DNA from: UBA5177 sp002413265
GTDB taxonomy: Bacteria; Chloroflexota; UBA5177
Reading direction: 5' to 3'
NCBI GenBank assembly: GCA_036752825.1
Contig: DAIORV010000134.1
Span: 1 to 5,925, forward strand
Length of the DNA: 5,925 nt
Part shown: in pieces, positions 1 through 5,884 of the stretch
Layout of the letters: every line of letters starts with the position of its first letter
How positions within the stretch are numbered: the stretch's first letter is position 1
Notes under the pieces: model-generated
Database searches by the model: none
Told to the model about the DNA's origin: nothing
What the model saw: only the letters and a program-made list of their open reading frames with translations
Position numbers and translations under genes: made by a program

Positions 1-72
1 TGTGGCTGCTCCGCTCAAGGCGAACGGAAGGACGGTGACGCCGAGGTAGCGGGTGAAGGCCCTACACTCCAC
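1..72 (-). CDS. possible start of an unidentified gene, cut by the window edge
   Basis: Downstream of livF on the same strand, an open frame shifted from livF runs to the window edge. It could start at a GTG at 72-70 and overlap the livF stop by 11 bases, giving about 24 residues. The visible peptide (containing RYLGVTVLPFALSGAAT) is hydrophobic, like the beginning of a membrane segment. Most codons after the livF stop end in C or G, as expected for coding DNA of this base composition. There is no convincing Shine-Dalgarno before the GTG. The alternative is that these bases are spacer, or the tail of a plus-strand frame that stops at 47-49. No function can be given. Confidence 0.25.
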   Translation of the reverse strand, partial: MECRAFTRYLGVTVLPFALSGAAT

Positions 73-871
73 CCATGTATTCGCGGCGAACCTGGTCGCT
101 CTCCAGCAGCTCTTTGGCGGGACCCTCGAGCATGACGTGGCCGGACCTTAACACGTAGCCGCGGTCCGCGATGGAAAGCGCCATCGAGGCGTTTTGCTCG
201 ACCATGAAGATGGTGGTGCCCTGCTTGTTGATGGATTGGATGGTGTCGAATACGCGCTCGACGAAGATCGGTGAGAGGCCCATCGAAGGCTCGTCCATGA
301 TCATCAATTTGGGCCGAGCCATGAGAGCGCGCCCCATGGCCAGCATCTGCTGCTCGCCACCGCTCAAGGTGCCGGCGGTCTGAGTCCGGCGTTCCTTTAA
401 ACGAGGGAACAGCTCGTAGACGTGTTCGATATCGCTGCCGATCTCGCGGTCTCTGCGAACGTAGGCGCCCATCCGAAGGTTGTCCTCTACGGTGAGGCGA
501 GTAAAGACGCGGCGGCCTTCGGGCACGGGAGCTATCCCGGCCTTCACGACGTTAGAGGTCGACAAGCCGTCGATGCGGCGGCCGTCAAACTCGACAGTAC
601 CGTTCCGAGGATGGACGATTCCCATGATGGTCTTCATCGTGGTAGTTTTCCCGGCCCCATTGCTTCCCAACAGGGCGACGATCTCCCCCGGAAACACTTC
701 ATAGTTGACGTCGTGAAGTACCTGGATCTGCCCGTAGAAGGTGTCAACGTGGCCGAAGCGCAGTAGCGGAGCTCCCTTTTGCTCGGCGGCTCCATTCCCC
801 GACACGGGAGATTCGGCCGGCGACTCCTCTACCGGCAGGGATGGGAGCTCCGGCAATTCTTCGTCAGGCAC
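62..871 (-). CDS. livF: LivF, branched-chain amino acid ABC transporter ATPase
   Basis: Cytoplasmic ATP-binding subunit that pairs with LivG to drive uptake through LivH/LivM. With the GTG start at 871 the protein has 269 residues. Seen: Walker A GSNGAGKT at 69-76, the LivF-type VPEGRRVF segment in the Q-loop region at 116-123, signature LSGGEQQ at 169-175, Walker B LMIMDEP at 189-195, and VEQN at 224-227, where LivF proteins carry Gln at the usual switch-histidine position. The C-terminus REYMGGV is typical. The GTG was chosen because AGGAAG lies 7 bases upstream and the junction overlaps livG by 8 bases, suggesting translational coupling. Homology begins only near residue 35 (PLLRFGHVDTFYG). 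The first 34 residues are rich in Pro and Glu, and E. coli LivF (about 237 aa) lacks them. A second GTG at 805 would give 247 residues but has no ribosome binding site. The family call is secure; the start is likely. Confidence 0.94.
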   Translation of the reverse strand: MPDEELPELPSLPVEESPAESPVSGNGAAEQKGAPLLRFGHVDTFYGQIQVLHDVNYEVFPGEIVALLGSNGAGKTTTMKTIMGIVHPRNGTVEFDGRRIDGLSTSNVVKAGIAPVPEGRRVFTRLTVEDNLRMGAYVRRDREIGSDIEHVYELFPRLKERRTQTAGTLSGGEQQMLAMGRALMARPKLMIMDEPSMGLSPIFVERVFDTIQSINKQGTTIFMVEQNASMALSIADRGYVLRSGHVMLEGPAKELLESDQVRREYMGGV

Positions 872-1709
872 TGGAAGACTTCCTGCCGAGGTAGGCCTCG
901 ATGACCTTTTCATTGTTGCGAACGTCCTCCGGCAGGCCTTCGGCGATCTTCGTGCCGTAGTCGAGTACGACAATGTGCTCGGATATGCCCATGACGATGC
1001 TAAGGTTGTGCTCGATCAACAGCACCGAGATGCCGCGATCTCGAATGGCGCGGACATAGCCCATGAATTCCTGCGTCTCGGTTGGGTTCATTCCCGCGCT
1101 CGGTTCATCCAGCATGAGCACCTTCGGCTCTGACACGATCGCTCTCGCAAGCTCGAGAAGGCGGCGGTCGGCATAGGCGAGATCCATACAGCGACGATTG
1201 GCATTGGGGGCAAGGCGCTTGCCGAAAAGGCGAAGCGCGTCCATGGATCGCTCGCGCGCCTCGTGCTCTTCGTGACGAACCGAGGGGGGTTTGAAAATGT
1301 CACCGAAGAGTCCGGCTCTGAGGCGGGAGTGATAACCGATCAGCACGTTCTCTAGCACGGAGAGGTTGGCAAAGAGCCGCTGATTCTGGAAGGTGCGGGC
1401 GATTCCTAGCTTCTGGACCCGGTCCGGGGTATAACTAAAACGCCTCTTCCCGCCGAGCAATGCCGGGACGCCGGCCCCGCGTTGTCCCGCAATCTTGCGA
1501 TTGCCAAGTAATATGTCACCGTCGTCGGGCTGGTAGAGACCGCTGATGAGGTTGAAGACAGTCGATTTGCCCGCGCCATTGGGGCCGATCATGCTGGTGA
1601 TGCTGCCCTGCTCGACCTCGAAGGTTAGGGACTGCACCGCTGCGAGCCCGCCAAAGTACTTGGTCAGATTGCTGACTTTCAGGATCGCAGGCGCCGCTGT
1701 CTCAACCAT
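864..1709 (-). CDS. livG: LivG, branched-chain amino acid ABC transporter ATPase
   Basis: First gene of the minus-strand pair, the cytoplasmic ATPase partner of LivF. From ATG 1709 it has 281 residues. Seen: Walker A GPNGAGKS at 42-49, Q-loop ARTFQN with Q108, Walker B VLMLDEP at 197-203, switch histidine in LLIEHN (H234), the MGISEHIVVLDYG segment at 240-252, and the C-terminal AYLG typical of LivG. Two departures from E. coli LivG (about 255 aa) are visible. About 17 extra residues lie between 75 and 102, just before the Q-loop. The ABC signature, AYGQQ in E. coli, reads AYADR here at 178-182, with the conserved glycine changed to alanine. The start follows a G-rich stretch (GGGTGGGGG) rather than a clean AGGAGG. 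The open frame extends back to a TTG at 1802, but those residues have no family resemblance, and homology begins at about residue 9 of the chosen protein. Confidence 0.95.
   Translation of the reverse strand: MVETAAPAILKVSNLTKYFGGLAAVQSLTFEVEQGSITSMIGPNGAGKSTVFNLISGLYQPDDGDILLGNRKIAGQRGAGVPALLGGKRRFSYTPDRVQKLGIARTFQNQRLFANLSVLENVLIGYHSRLRAGLFGDIFKPPSVRHEEHEARERSMDALRLFGKRLAPNANRRCMDLAYADRRLLELARAIVSEPKVLMLDEPSAGMNPTETQEFMGYVRAIRDRGISVLLIEHNLSIVMGISEHIVVLDYGTKIAEGLPEDVRNNEKVIEAYLGRKSSSA
879..884 (-). promoter_or_regulatory. ribosome binding site of livF
   Basis: AGGAAG on the minus strand lies inside the last codons of livG, 7 bases before the GTG at 871. It decides the start of livF and rejects both the longer open frame, which begins at a TTG at 973 deep inside livG, and the shorter GTG at 805. 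Confidence 0.6.
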
Positions 1710-1723
1710 GGCCCCCACCCGTC

Positions 1724-1752
1724 TTGACGCAATGTATGCATCATGGTACAGA
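1724..1752 (+). promoter_or_regulatory. candidate sigma70-type promoter for livHM
   Basis: TTGACG (1724-1729) is followed after exactly 17 bases by TACAGA (1747-1752). The -35 is good and the -10 is poor (three of six consensus bases). Transcription would begin near 1760, leaving a leader of about 150 bases before livH that includes the dyads at 1778-1800 and 1885-1902. The assignment rests on hexamer match and spacing only. Confidence 0.35.
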
Positions 1753-1777
1753 TAACATACGATGACGTGTAGCCGCG

Positions 1778-1800
1778 GGACCAATTCATGACGATGGTCC
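1778..1800. promoter_or_regulatory. operator-like dyad GGACCA-N11-TGGTCC
   Basis: Perfect 6-base inverted repeat, 23 bases end to end, between the divergent genes. Its size and two-turn spacing suit a dimeric repressor or activator. Its left part contains GACCAATTCAT (1779-1789), which recurs exactly at 4490-4500 just before livK. No regulator gene is present in the window, so the binding protein is unknown. It could also be a chance palindrome. Confidence 0.35.
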
Positions 1801-1865
1801 AACGGCGTGCAGCGCGGACACTACCCGGCGGCCAGGGCGCCCCAGGCAGGCGCTGAGGGCAGATC

Positions 1866-1908
1866 TTCCTTTTCGGAACCGCATGTTCTGAAGAATCAGA
1901 ACAAGGAA
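1866..1908 (+). promoter_or_regulatory. livH leader: hairpin next to a possible Shine-Dalgarno-masking helix
   Basis: A perfect hairpin is formed by GTTCTGA (1885-1891) and TCAGAAC (1896-1902) with an AGAA loop. The base directly after it, 1903, begins AAGGAA (1903-1908), the likely ribosome binding site of livH. That hexamer is exactly complementary to TTCCTT at 1866-1871, so the two helices could stack and cover the site. GAAC (1876-1879) could pair with GTTC (1885-1888) instead, offering an alternative fold. On DNA, the 18-base dyad could equally be an operator. These pairings are visible in the sequence; a regulatory role is inference. Confidence 0.35.
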
Positions 1909-1910
1909 CG

Positions 1911-3026
1911 ATGGGAGCCATGGCAGCACCGGCCACCACGCGTCCACTCGCCTCTCTAACCGATCCCCTGCGGCGGCAGTCGGGCCTCGTGACCGCGGTG
2001 GTTCTGGTGGTGATCATGGAGCTTCTCGCCTACCGCGAGGGAATCAACGCGTTTGGCGTTTTGGTGTCCGGCCTGGCCCTGGGATCACTGTACGCACTGG
2101 TCGCTCTTGGATACACCATGGTCTACGGCATCATCGAGCTGATCAACTTCGCGCACGGGGACGTTTTTGCCTTTGGGGCGTTCGCCTCGCTGGCGTTGAT
2201 GGAAAAGATGGACGTCAATATGGCGGACGTCAACAGTCAGTACGACGGCGGGACTCACACTGTAAACATCCTGGCCATCCACTTCAGCGCTCCGGGTATG
2301 TGGCTGGCGATCTGGACTGTGGCGGTGGCCATGATCTTCGCAGCGGTGGTGTGCGCGGTTCTCGGCGTGCTCATCGAACGCATAGCTTACCGGCCGCTGC
2401 GCAACGCACCTCGCCTGGCGCCCCTTATCACGGCCATCGGCATGTCGTTCATCATCGAAAACGCGCTACTGCAGTGGCGGGGCGGTGCGAACCTCTCGTA
2501 CCCGTCGATCGTGCCACTCACGCACCCGAGTGCGTTCGGGGCTACCTTTAATAACGTCGACGTCATCGCCCTAGTGATCGCTTTGATAATAATGGTGCTG
2601 CTCGATAGGTTCGTGAACGGCACGACGATGGGTAAGGCAATGCGCGCAGTCGCACAGGATCGGGAAGCTGCTCAGATGATGGGCATCAACGTGGACCGCA
2701 TCATATCCGTCACATTCATCGTCGGATCCGCCCTCGCGGGGGCAGGCGCCGTCGTCTACGGCATGGACCTGGGCAGCGTGGGATACAACATGGGCTTCAC
2801 GCTGGGTTTGTACGCGTTCACAGCCGCGGTCCTGGGCGGGATCGGCAACATTCGAGGGGCCATGGTGGGCGGACTGCTGATCGGTATCGTGCAGCAGTTC
2901 GTCAACGGACTGGACAATGGTGGCGGGACGGCCTGGTCCGACCCGGTGGTGTTCGCGGTCCTGGTGCTGGTGCTAGTGTTCCGGCCGGCCGGTTTGTTTG
3001 GGACGCAAGTACCGGAGAAGGTGTGA
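1911..3026 (+). CDS. livH: LivH, branched-chain amino acid ABC transporter permease
   Basis: Inner-membrane permease that forms the translocation channel with LivM. The protein has 371 residues from ATG 1911, or 368 from the in-frame ATG 1920. AAGGA at 1903-1907 is very close to the first ATG and rather far from the second, so the choice stays open. Seen: the family block LGSLYALVALGYTMVYG (57-73) followed by INFAHGD (78-84), the ERIAYRPLR segment after a transmembrane helix, and the cytoplasmic coupling loop MRAVAQDREAAQMMGIN (from 244), where the ATPases dock. Then come AFTAAVLGGIGNIRGAMVGG and a C-terminus ending VPEKV, as in E. coli LivH (308 aa). The extra length lies in an N-terminal segment with one additional hydrophobic stretch (26-41) and in a longer polar loop at about 98-129. 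It is followed after one base by livM. Confidence 0.95.
   Translation: MGAMAAPATTRPLASLTDPLRRQSGLVTAVVLVVIMELLAYREGINAFGVLVSGLALGSLYALVALGYTMVYGIIELINFAHGDVFAFGAFASLALMEKMDVNMADVNSQYDGGTHTVNILAIHFSAPGMWLAIWTVAVAMIFAAVVCAVLGVLIERIAYRPLRNAPRLAPLITAIGMSFIIENALLQWRGGANLSYPSIVPLTHPSAFGATFNNVDVIALVIALIIMVLLDRFVNGTTMGKAMRAVAQDREAAQMMGINVDRIISVTFIVGSALAGAGAVVYGMDLGSVGYNMGFTLGLYAFTAAVLGGIGNIRGAMVGGLLIGIVQQFVNGLDNGGGTAWSDPVVFAVLVLVLVFRPAGLFGTQVPEKV
3014..3021 (+). promoter_or_regulatory. ribosome binding site of livM
   Basis: GGAGAAGG sits in the final codons of livH, 6 bases before the GTG at 3028. It fixes the livM start there rather than at the TTG 30 bases upstream that also opens the frame, and it implies coupled translation of the two permeases. 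Confidence 0.65.
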
Positions 3027-3027
3027 C

Positions 3028-4305
3028 GTGGCGCAGGTCATAGTGGGTGCCCGGGAGCGACTGAACCGAGCTCTCAGCCCGATTACCTCGGGCATGGCGC
3101 TGGTCAGCGCGCGCCGAGAGTACCGCTGGACGCTCATCGCCCTGGTCGCAATTGCCGCTCTGGTCTTTCCCCACTTCCAGAGTCAGTCGTACCAGATCGA
3201 CGCGGCCGTGGAGGCGGAAACGTTTGTCCTCCTGGCCCTCGGCCTGAACATCGTTATCGGCTACGCGGGACTGCTGGATCTCGGCTACGCAGCTTTCTTC
3301 GCAATCGGAGCGCTCACCATGGCCTGGCTGGGCTCACCCCACTTCGCGGTTAGCGTTCATTCGTTCAGCAGCCCCTTCTTCAGTTACGGTCCGCGAGGGA
3401 TCTTCGTCAACTTCTATCTGATGATCCCAATAGCGGCGATTACGGCGGCGTTCTGCGGAGTTCTTTTTGGGGCACCTACGCTCCGCTTGCGCGGCGACTA
3501 CCTGGCGATCGTGACCCTTGGGTTCGGTGAGATCGTGCCAAAGGTCATGCAAAATATGGGGCCTGGCAATACCCTGGGGTGGCCAGACATCACGGGAGGT
3601 GTGAACGCGCTGTCGGGGATAGAAGCGCCACCGACCCTCAACTTTCTTGGTGTCCATGCGGATTTCGTGGGGGGCGAGTCGCTCGCGCCCTGGTACTACC
3701 TCGGACTGGTGATGATTGCGGTCAGCATAATCGTCATCCTGAGCCTGCGAGAATCGAGGCTTGGGCGGGCCTGGGCGGCAATTCGGGAGGATGAAGTAGC
3801 GGCGGCCCACATGGGGATCAACATCATGCGCACGCGTTTGATGGCATTTGGTTTGGGCGCCGCATTTTCGGGTTTCGCGGGGGTTCTGGAGGCATCACGG
3901 CTCGGAAGTGTTTTCTACACGTCATTCAGCTTCAACGTGTCAATCACGATTCTGGTGATGGTGATTCTCGGAGGGATGGGCAGCGTTCCCGGCGTTATTC
4001 TCGGCGCCATCATCATGTCGTATCTCAATATCCTGTGGCTGCAGGACATCAGCGCGGAGATCAACAACATAGGCGCCAACTTTGAGCACGGGCCGTTCCT
4101 GATCGGGTCGGCAGGTCACTGGATGGCGACCGTTAATCTAGGGACGGCGACTCCGCTCCTATTCGGTCTGATTCTGCTTTTCACCATGCTTTTAAGGCCT
4201 CAAGGGCTCTGGCCTTCGACCACGCGGGCGCGGGAGCTGGCGCCGGCCACCTCAGAAATTCTGGACGAGGGGAATGAGCAGCTGTATGTCGACCGCAGTG
4301 AATGA
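3028..4305 (+). CDS. livM: LivM, branched-chain amino acid ABC transporter permease
   Basis: Second membrane permease, partner of LivH. From the GTG at 3028 it has 425 residues, about the length of E. coli LivM. Order of features: a basic cytoplasmic N-terminus (1-33), a first membrane helix (about 34-48), the block GLNIVIGYAGLLDLGYAAFF (72-91), then LRLRGDYLAIVTLGFGEI (152-169). The ATPase-docking loop follows as WAAIREDEVAAAHMGIN, then AFGLGAAFSGFAGVLEA and VILGGMGSVPGVILGA (312-327). A last helix runs into LRPQGLWPS, also typical. The C-terminal 30 or so residues are polar. The gene begins one base after the livH stop, so the two are certainly one transcript. The next gene, livK, lies 214 bases away behind its own candidate promoter. 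Confidence 0.95.
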   Translation: MAQVIVGARERLNRALSPITSGMALVSARREYRWTLIALVAIAALVFPHFQSQSYQIDAAVEAETFVLLALGLNIVIGYAGLLDLGYAAFFAIGALTMAWLGSPHFAVSVHSFSSPFFSYGPRGIFVNFYLMIPIAAITAAFCGVLFGAPTLRLRGDYLAIVTLGFGEIVPKVMQNMGPGNTLGWPDITGGVNALSGIEAPPTLNFLGVHADFVGGESLAPWYYLGLVMIAVSIIVILSLRESRLGRAWAAIREDEVAAAHMGINIMRTRLMAFGLGAAFSGFAGVLEASRLGSVFYTSFSFNVSITILVMVILGGMGSVPGVILGAIIMSYLNILWLQDISAEINNIGANFEHGPFLIGSAGHWMATVNLGTATPLLFGLILLFTMLLRPQGLWPSTTRARELAPATSEILDEGNEQLYVDRSE

Positions 4306-4370
4306 TGTCGGTGTTCCAAGAACCGGCGCATCCAGGCGTTCGTTACGGAAGTCCCGTCTCATTCGTTTCT

Positions 4371-4399
4371 TTGACTGGCCACCGATATTCACGTAGCAT
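4371..4399 (+). promoter_or_regulatory. candidate sigma70-type promoter of livK
   Basis: TTGACT (4371-4376) and TAGCAT (4394-4399) are separated by exactly 17 bases. The -35 matches five of six consensus bases and the -10 four of six, the best pair in the window. Transcription would start near 4406 with a leader of about 114 bases. A separate promoter for the binding protein fits its usual higher expression relative to the membrane subunits. Confidence 0.5.
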
Positions 4400-4505
4400 C
4401 ACACGAAGGACCGTCGTCAGGCCGTGCCTCACGGAAAGCAGGAGGAGAGACTGCAGGCAAACAGTAAGTTATGCGGTTCGCGTTCTTGTGACCAATTCAT
4501 TTCTT

Positions 4506-4514
4506 AGGGAGGAG
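4506..4514 (+). promoter_or_regulatory. strong ribosome binding site of livK
   Basis: AGGGAGGAG ends 5 bases before ATG 4520. It is the strongest Shine-Dalgarno in the window and consistent with high output of the binding protein. An earlier ATG at 4515 is out of frame and stops after two codons. Confidence 0.7.
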
Positions 4515-4519
4515 ATGGC

Positions 4520-5833
4520 ATGAAGAAACTCGTTTATCTCAGCACGGCGCTCGCGTTTGTCGCATCGCTTTCGCTTGGGCGCGGCGCCACGCTGGCGGCG
4601 CATCAGCAAGCGTCGATGAGCGTACGGCTGTGCACGTCGGCGCCGTACAACATCGGTGCAGACCAGCACCTCACTCGCGGCCTCTGGAATGGCGTCGAAA
4701 TCGCCACCTCGCAGTGGCGCGGCAAGTTCAAGAAACTCCACCTCATCCTGGGCAAGCCACTCGAGCTGCCCGACGGCAAGGCGGACGGCAGCGCCGTGGA
4801 TCCGGCCAAGGAGGCGTCGAACGCCCGGCAGTGCCTGAGCGACAGCTCAAGCTATGCCTACATCGGCACGCTGAACTCGAGCATGGCGCAGGTCTCGGAG
4901 CCGATCATCGACAGGGCAGGTATGGGAATGATCAGCCCGTCCAACACCAACCCGGTCCTGACCAGCCCTCTGACCAAGGATCGCAGTACGTACGAGCCTC
5001 TCTTTCAGAGCCATACGTTGAAGTACCCAACCTACTACCGCGTGGTCAACACGGATGCCTTGCAGGGCCCCGTCGGCGCCCTTTACATGAAGAAGGTGGG
5101 GATCAAGTCCTTCTACCTGGTCGACGACCAGCAGACCTACGGGGCAGGCCTGGCCAATCACATGGGCTCATTTGCAACCAGCAAGCTGGGTTTGAGCGAG
5201 TCCGGTACGGGCCATCTCGATACCAGCAGCACGGCTGCGACCGCCACATCGGCCGCCGCGGTTGCGCGACAAGCCGTAGCAAAAAGCCCTGACGCGATCT
5301 ACTGTGGCTGCGACGAGCCGTATGCCGGCCCGATGCTGAAGGCTGCTCGGCGAGCCGGGTTCAAGGGGCAGTTCTTCGGTGGCGATGCCATTAAAGATCC
5401 GTCATTCGGCACGTTTGCGGGTGGCAATGCCAACCTGTACAAGACTTTCGCCAGCACGGTCGGAGACCCGAACAAGAAGACCTCGGTGGCCGGCACGTTC
5501 GCTCGGCTCGAGAGCAAGCAGTTCAAGGGCTTCGTTCCCGGAGCGTACGACGGTCTGGCGTACGACGCTTCCAACATCGCTCTGAACGCGATCTACAAGT
5601 CGGCAAAGGCCGGCACGTTGCAGAAGGGCTCGCTCTTCAAGCGCCGCTCGTCGATCTTGAAGTACATCGCAACCGTCCACTGGCCGGGAACCAGCAATGT
5701 GATCTCGTTCGACAAGAACGGCGATCTCACGAAGCGGCTGCTCACCGTGTGGACGTGGAAAGGCTCCGACTGGGCCCGGCTGGCCGCGTACACGAACAAG
5801 AACATTCCCTCGTACCTGAAGTCGACCCCCTAG
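4520..5833 (+). CDS. livK: LivK/LivJ-like branched-chain amino acid ABC transporter substrate-binding protein
   Basis: Secreted binding protein (type 1 periplasmic fold) that delivers ligand to LivHM; 437 residues. A Sec signal is clear: MKK, a hydrophobic core at about 4-19, and likely cleavage near Ala26/27. No lipobox cysteine follows it. The first lobe has YIGTLNSS (114-121) and MISPSNT (137-143), aligning with the ligand-contacting GHLCSS and MISPAAT of E. coli LIVBP. The hinge and second lobe show YLVDDQQTYGAGLA (199-212) and a C-terminal VISFDKNGD. Where LIVBP has GGYYPE and GPEG, this protein has CGCDEP (262-267) and GGDA (287-290): a CxC with acidic residues replaces the tyrosines and Asp replaces Glu. 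The ligand may therefore not be leucine; other amino acids or amides are handled by relatives. The symbol reflects family and context only. At 437 aa it is longer than LIVBP (about 367 with signal). Confidence 0.9.
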   Translation: MKKLVYLSTALAFVASLSLGRGATLAAHQQASMSVRLCTSAPYNIGADQHLTRGLWNGVEIATSQWRGKFKKLHLILGKPLELPDGKADGSAVDPAKEASNARQCLSDSSSYAYIGTLNSSMAQVSEPIIDRAGMGMISPSNTNPVLTSPLTKDRSTYEPLFQSHTLKYPTYYRVVNTDALQGPVGALYMKKVGIKSFYLVDDQQTYGAGLANHMGSFATSKLGLSESGTGHLDTSSTAATATSAAAVARQAVAKSPDAIYCGCDEPYAGPMLKAARRAGFKGQFFGGDAIKDPSFGTFAGGNANLYKTFASTVGDPNKKTSVAGTFARLESKQFKGFVPGAYDGLAYDASNIALNAIYKSAKAGTLQKGSLFKRRSSILKYIATVHWPGTSNVISFDKNGDLTKRLLTVWTWKGSDWARLAAYTNKNIPSYLKSTP

Positions 5834-5854
5834 GAACTTCGCGAACGAGCATTC

Positions 5855-5884
5855 AAGAGAGGCCGGCGGCCGCCGGCCTCTCTT
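5855..5884. terminator. intrinsic terminator after livK
   Basis: A perfect 13-base stem, AAGAGAGGCCGGC paired with GCCGGCCTCTCTT, around a GGCC tetraloop begins 21 bases after the livK stop. The whole 30 bases form one uninterrupted palindrome. The stem is very GC-rich and its 3' arm ends CTCTCTT, but no long T-run follows, so termination may be imperfect or partly factor-assisted. By symmetry it could act on either strand. Confidence 0.75.

Larger units (their letters stand above)
1710..1910. promoter_or_regulatory. divergent livG/livH control region
   Basis: This 201-base region lies between two genes that point away from each other, so it must contain or receive the start signals of both. 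No protein-coding gene is supported. An AT-richer core at about 1731-1760 stands out from the GC-rich surroundings. It carries GTATG (1734-1738) and CATAC (1756-1760) as an inverted pair 22 bases apart. Towards livG, TACATT (1736-1731, minus strand) resembles a -10 box but has no good -35. A GC-rich imperfect repeat, GCGCC-N7-GGCGC, lies at 1837-1853. The more specific elements are entered separately. Confidence 0.7.
4306..4519 (+). promoter_or_regulatory. livM-livK spacer: promoter and leader of livK
   Basis: The 214 bases between livM and livK show no terminator for livM, so read-through into livK is possible. Elements seen are a promoter-like pair at 4371-4399, a small hairpin CCGTG-CCT-CACGG (4422-4434), and an isolated purine-rich AGGAGGAG (4440-4447) with no start codon at a suitable distance. 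It also contains GACCAATTCAT (4490-4500), the word shared with the livH upstream region. A 73-codon frame (4302-4523) spans the gap exactly but has weaker codon bias and no ribosome binding site, so it is not called as a gene. Confidence 0.55.

Noticed and set aside
741..1133. Plus-strand frame of 130 codons antisense to livF and livG
   Set aside because: It lies wholly over two well-supported ATPase genes and has no family resemblance or ribosome binding site.
2941..2986. Repetitive GTGCTG-like stretch near the end of livH
   Set aside because: It encodes a Val/Leu membrane helix (VLVLVLVF); the repetition follows from codon bias.
3334..3810. Minus-strand frame of 158 codons inside livM
   Set aside because: It is the antisense of conserved permease blocks, and its peptide is Arg/Pro-rich in the manner of shadow frames in GC-rich DNA.
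4471..4491. Six-codon frame (MRFAFL) in the livK leader, considered as an attenuation leader peptide
   Set aside because: There is no Shine-Dalgarno at a usable distance, no run of regulatory Leu/Ile/Val codons, and no terminator/antiterminator pair between it and livK.
4630..5292. Plus-strand frame of 220 codons inside livK
   Set aside because: It is the frame-shifted shadow of the binding protein, with low-complexity Arg/Gln/Gly content and no start signal.
5855..5884. 30-base perfect palindrome considered as a recombination site or mobile-element end
   Set aside because: It lies just after the livK stop in the position of a terminator, and no transposase, integrase or partner repeat is in the window.
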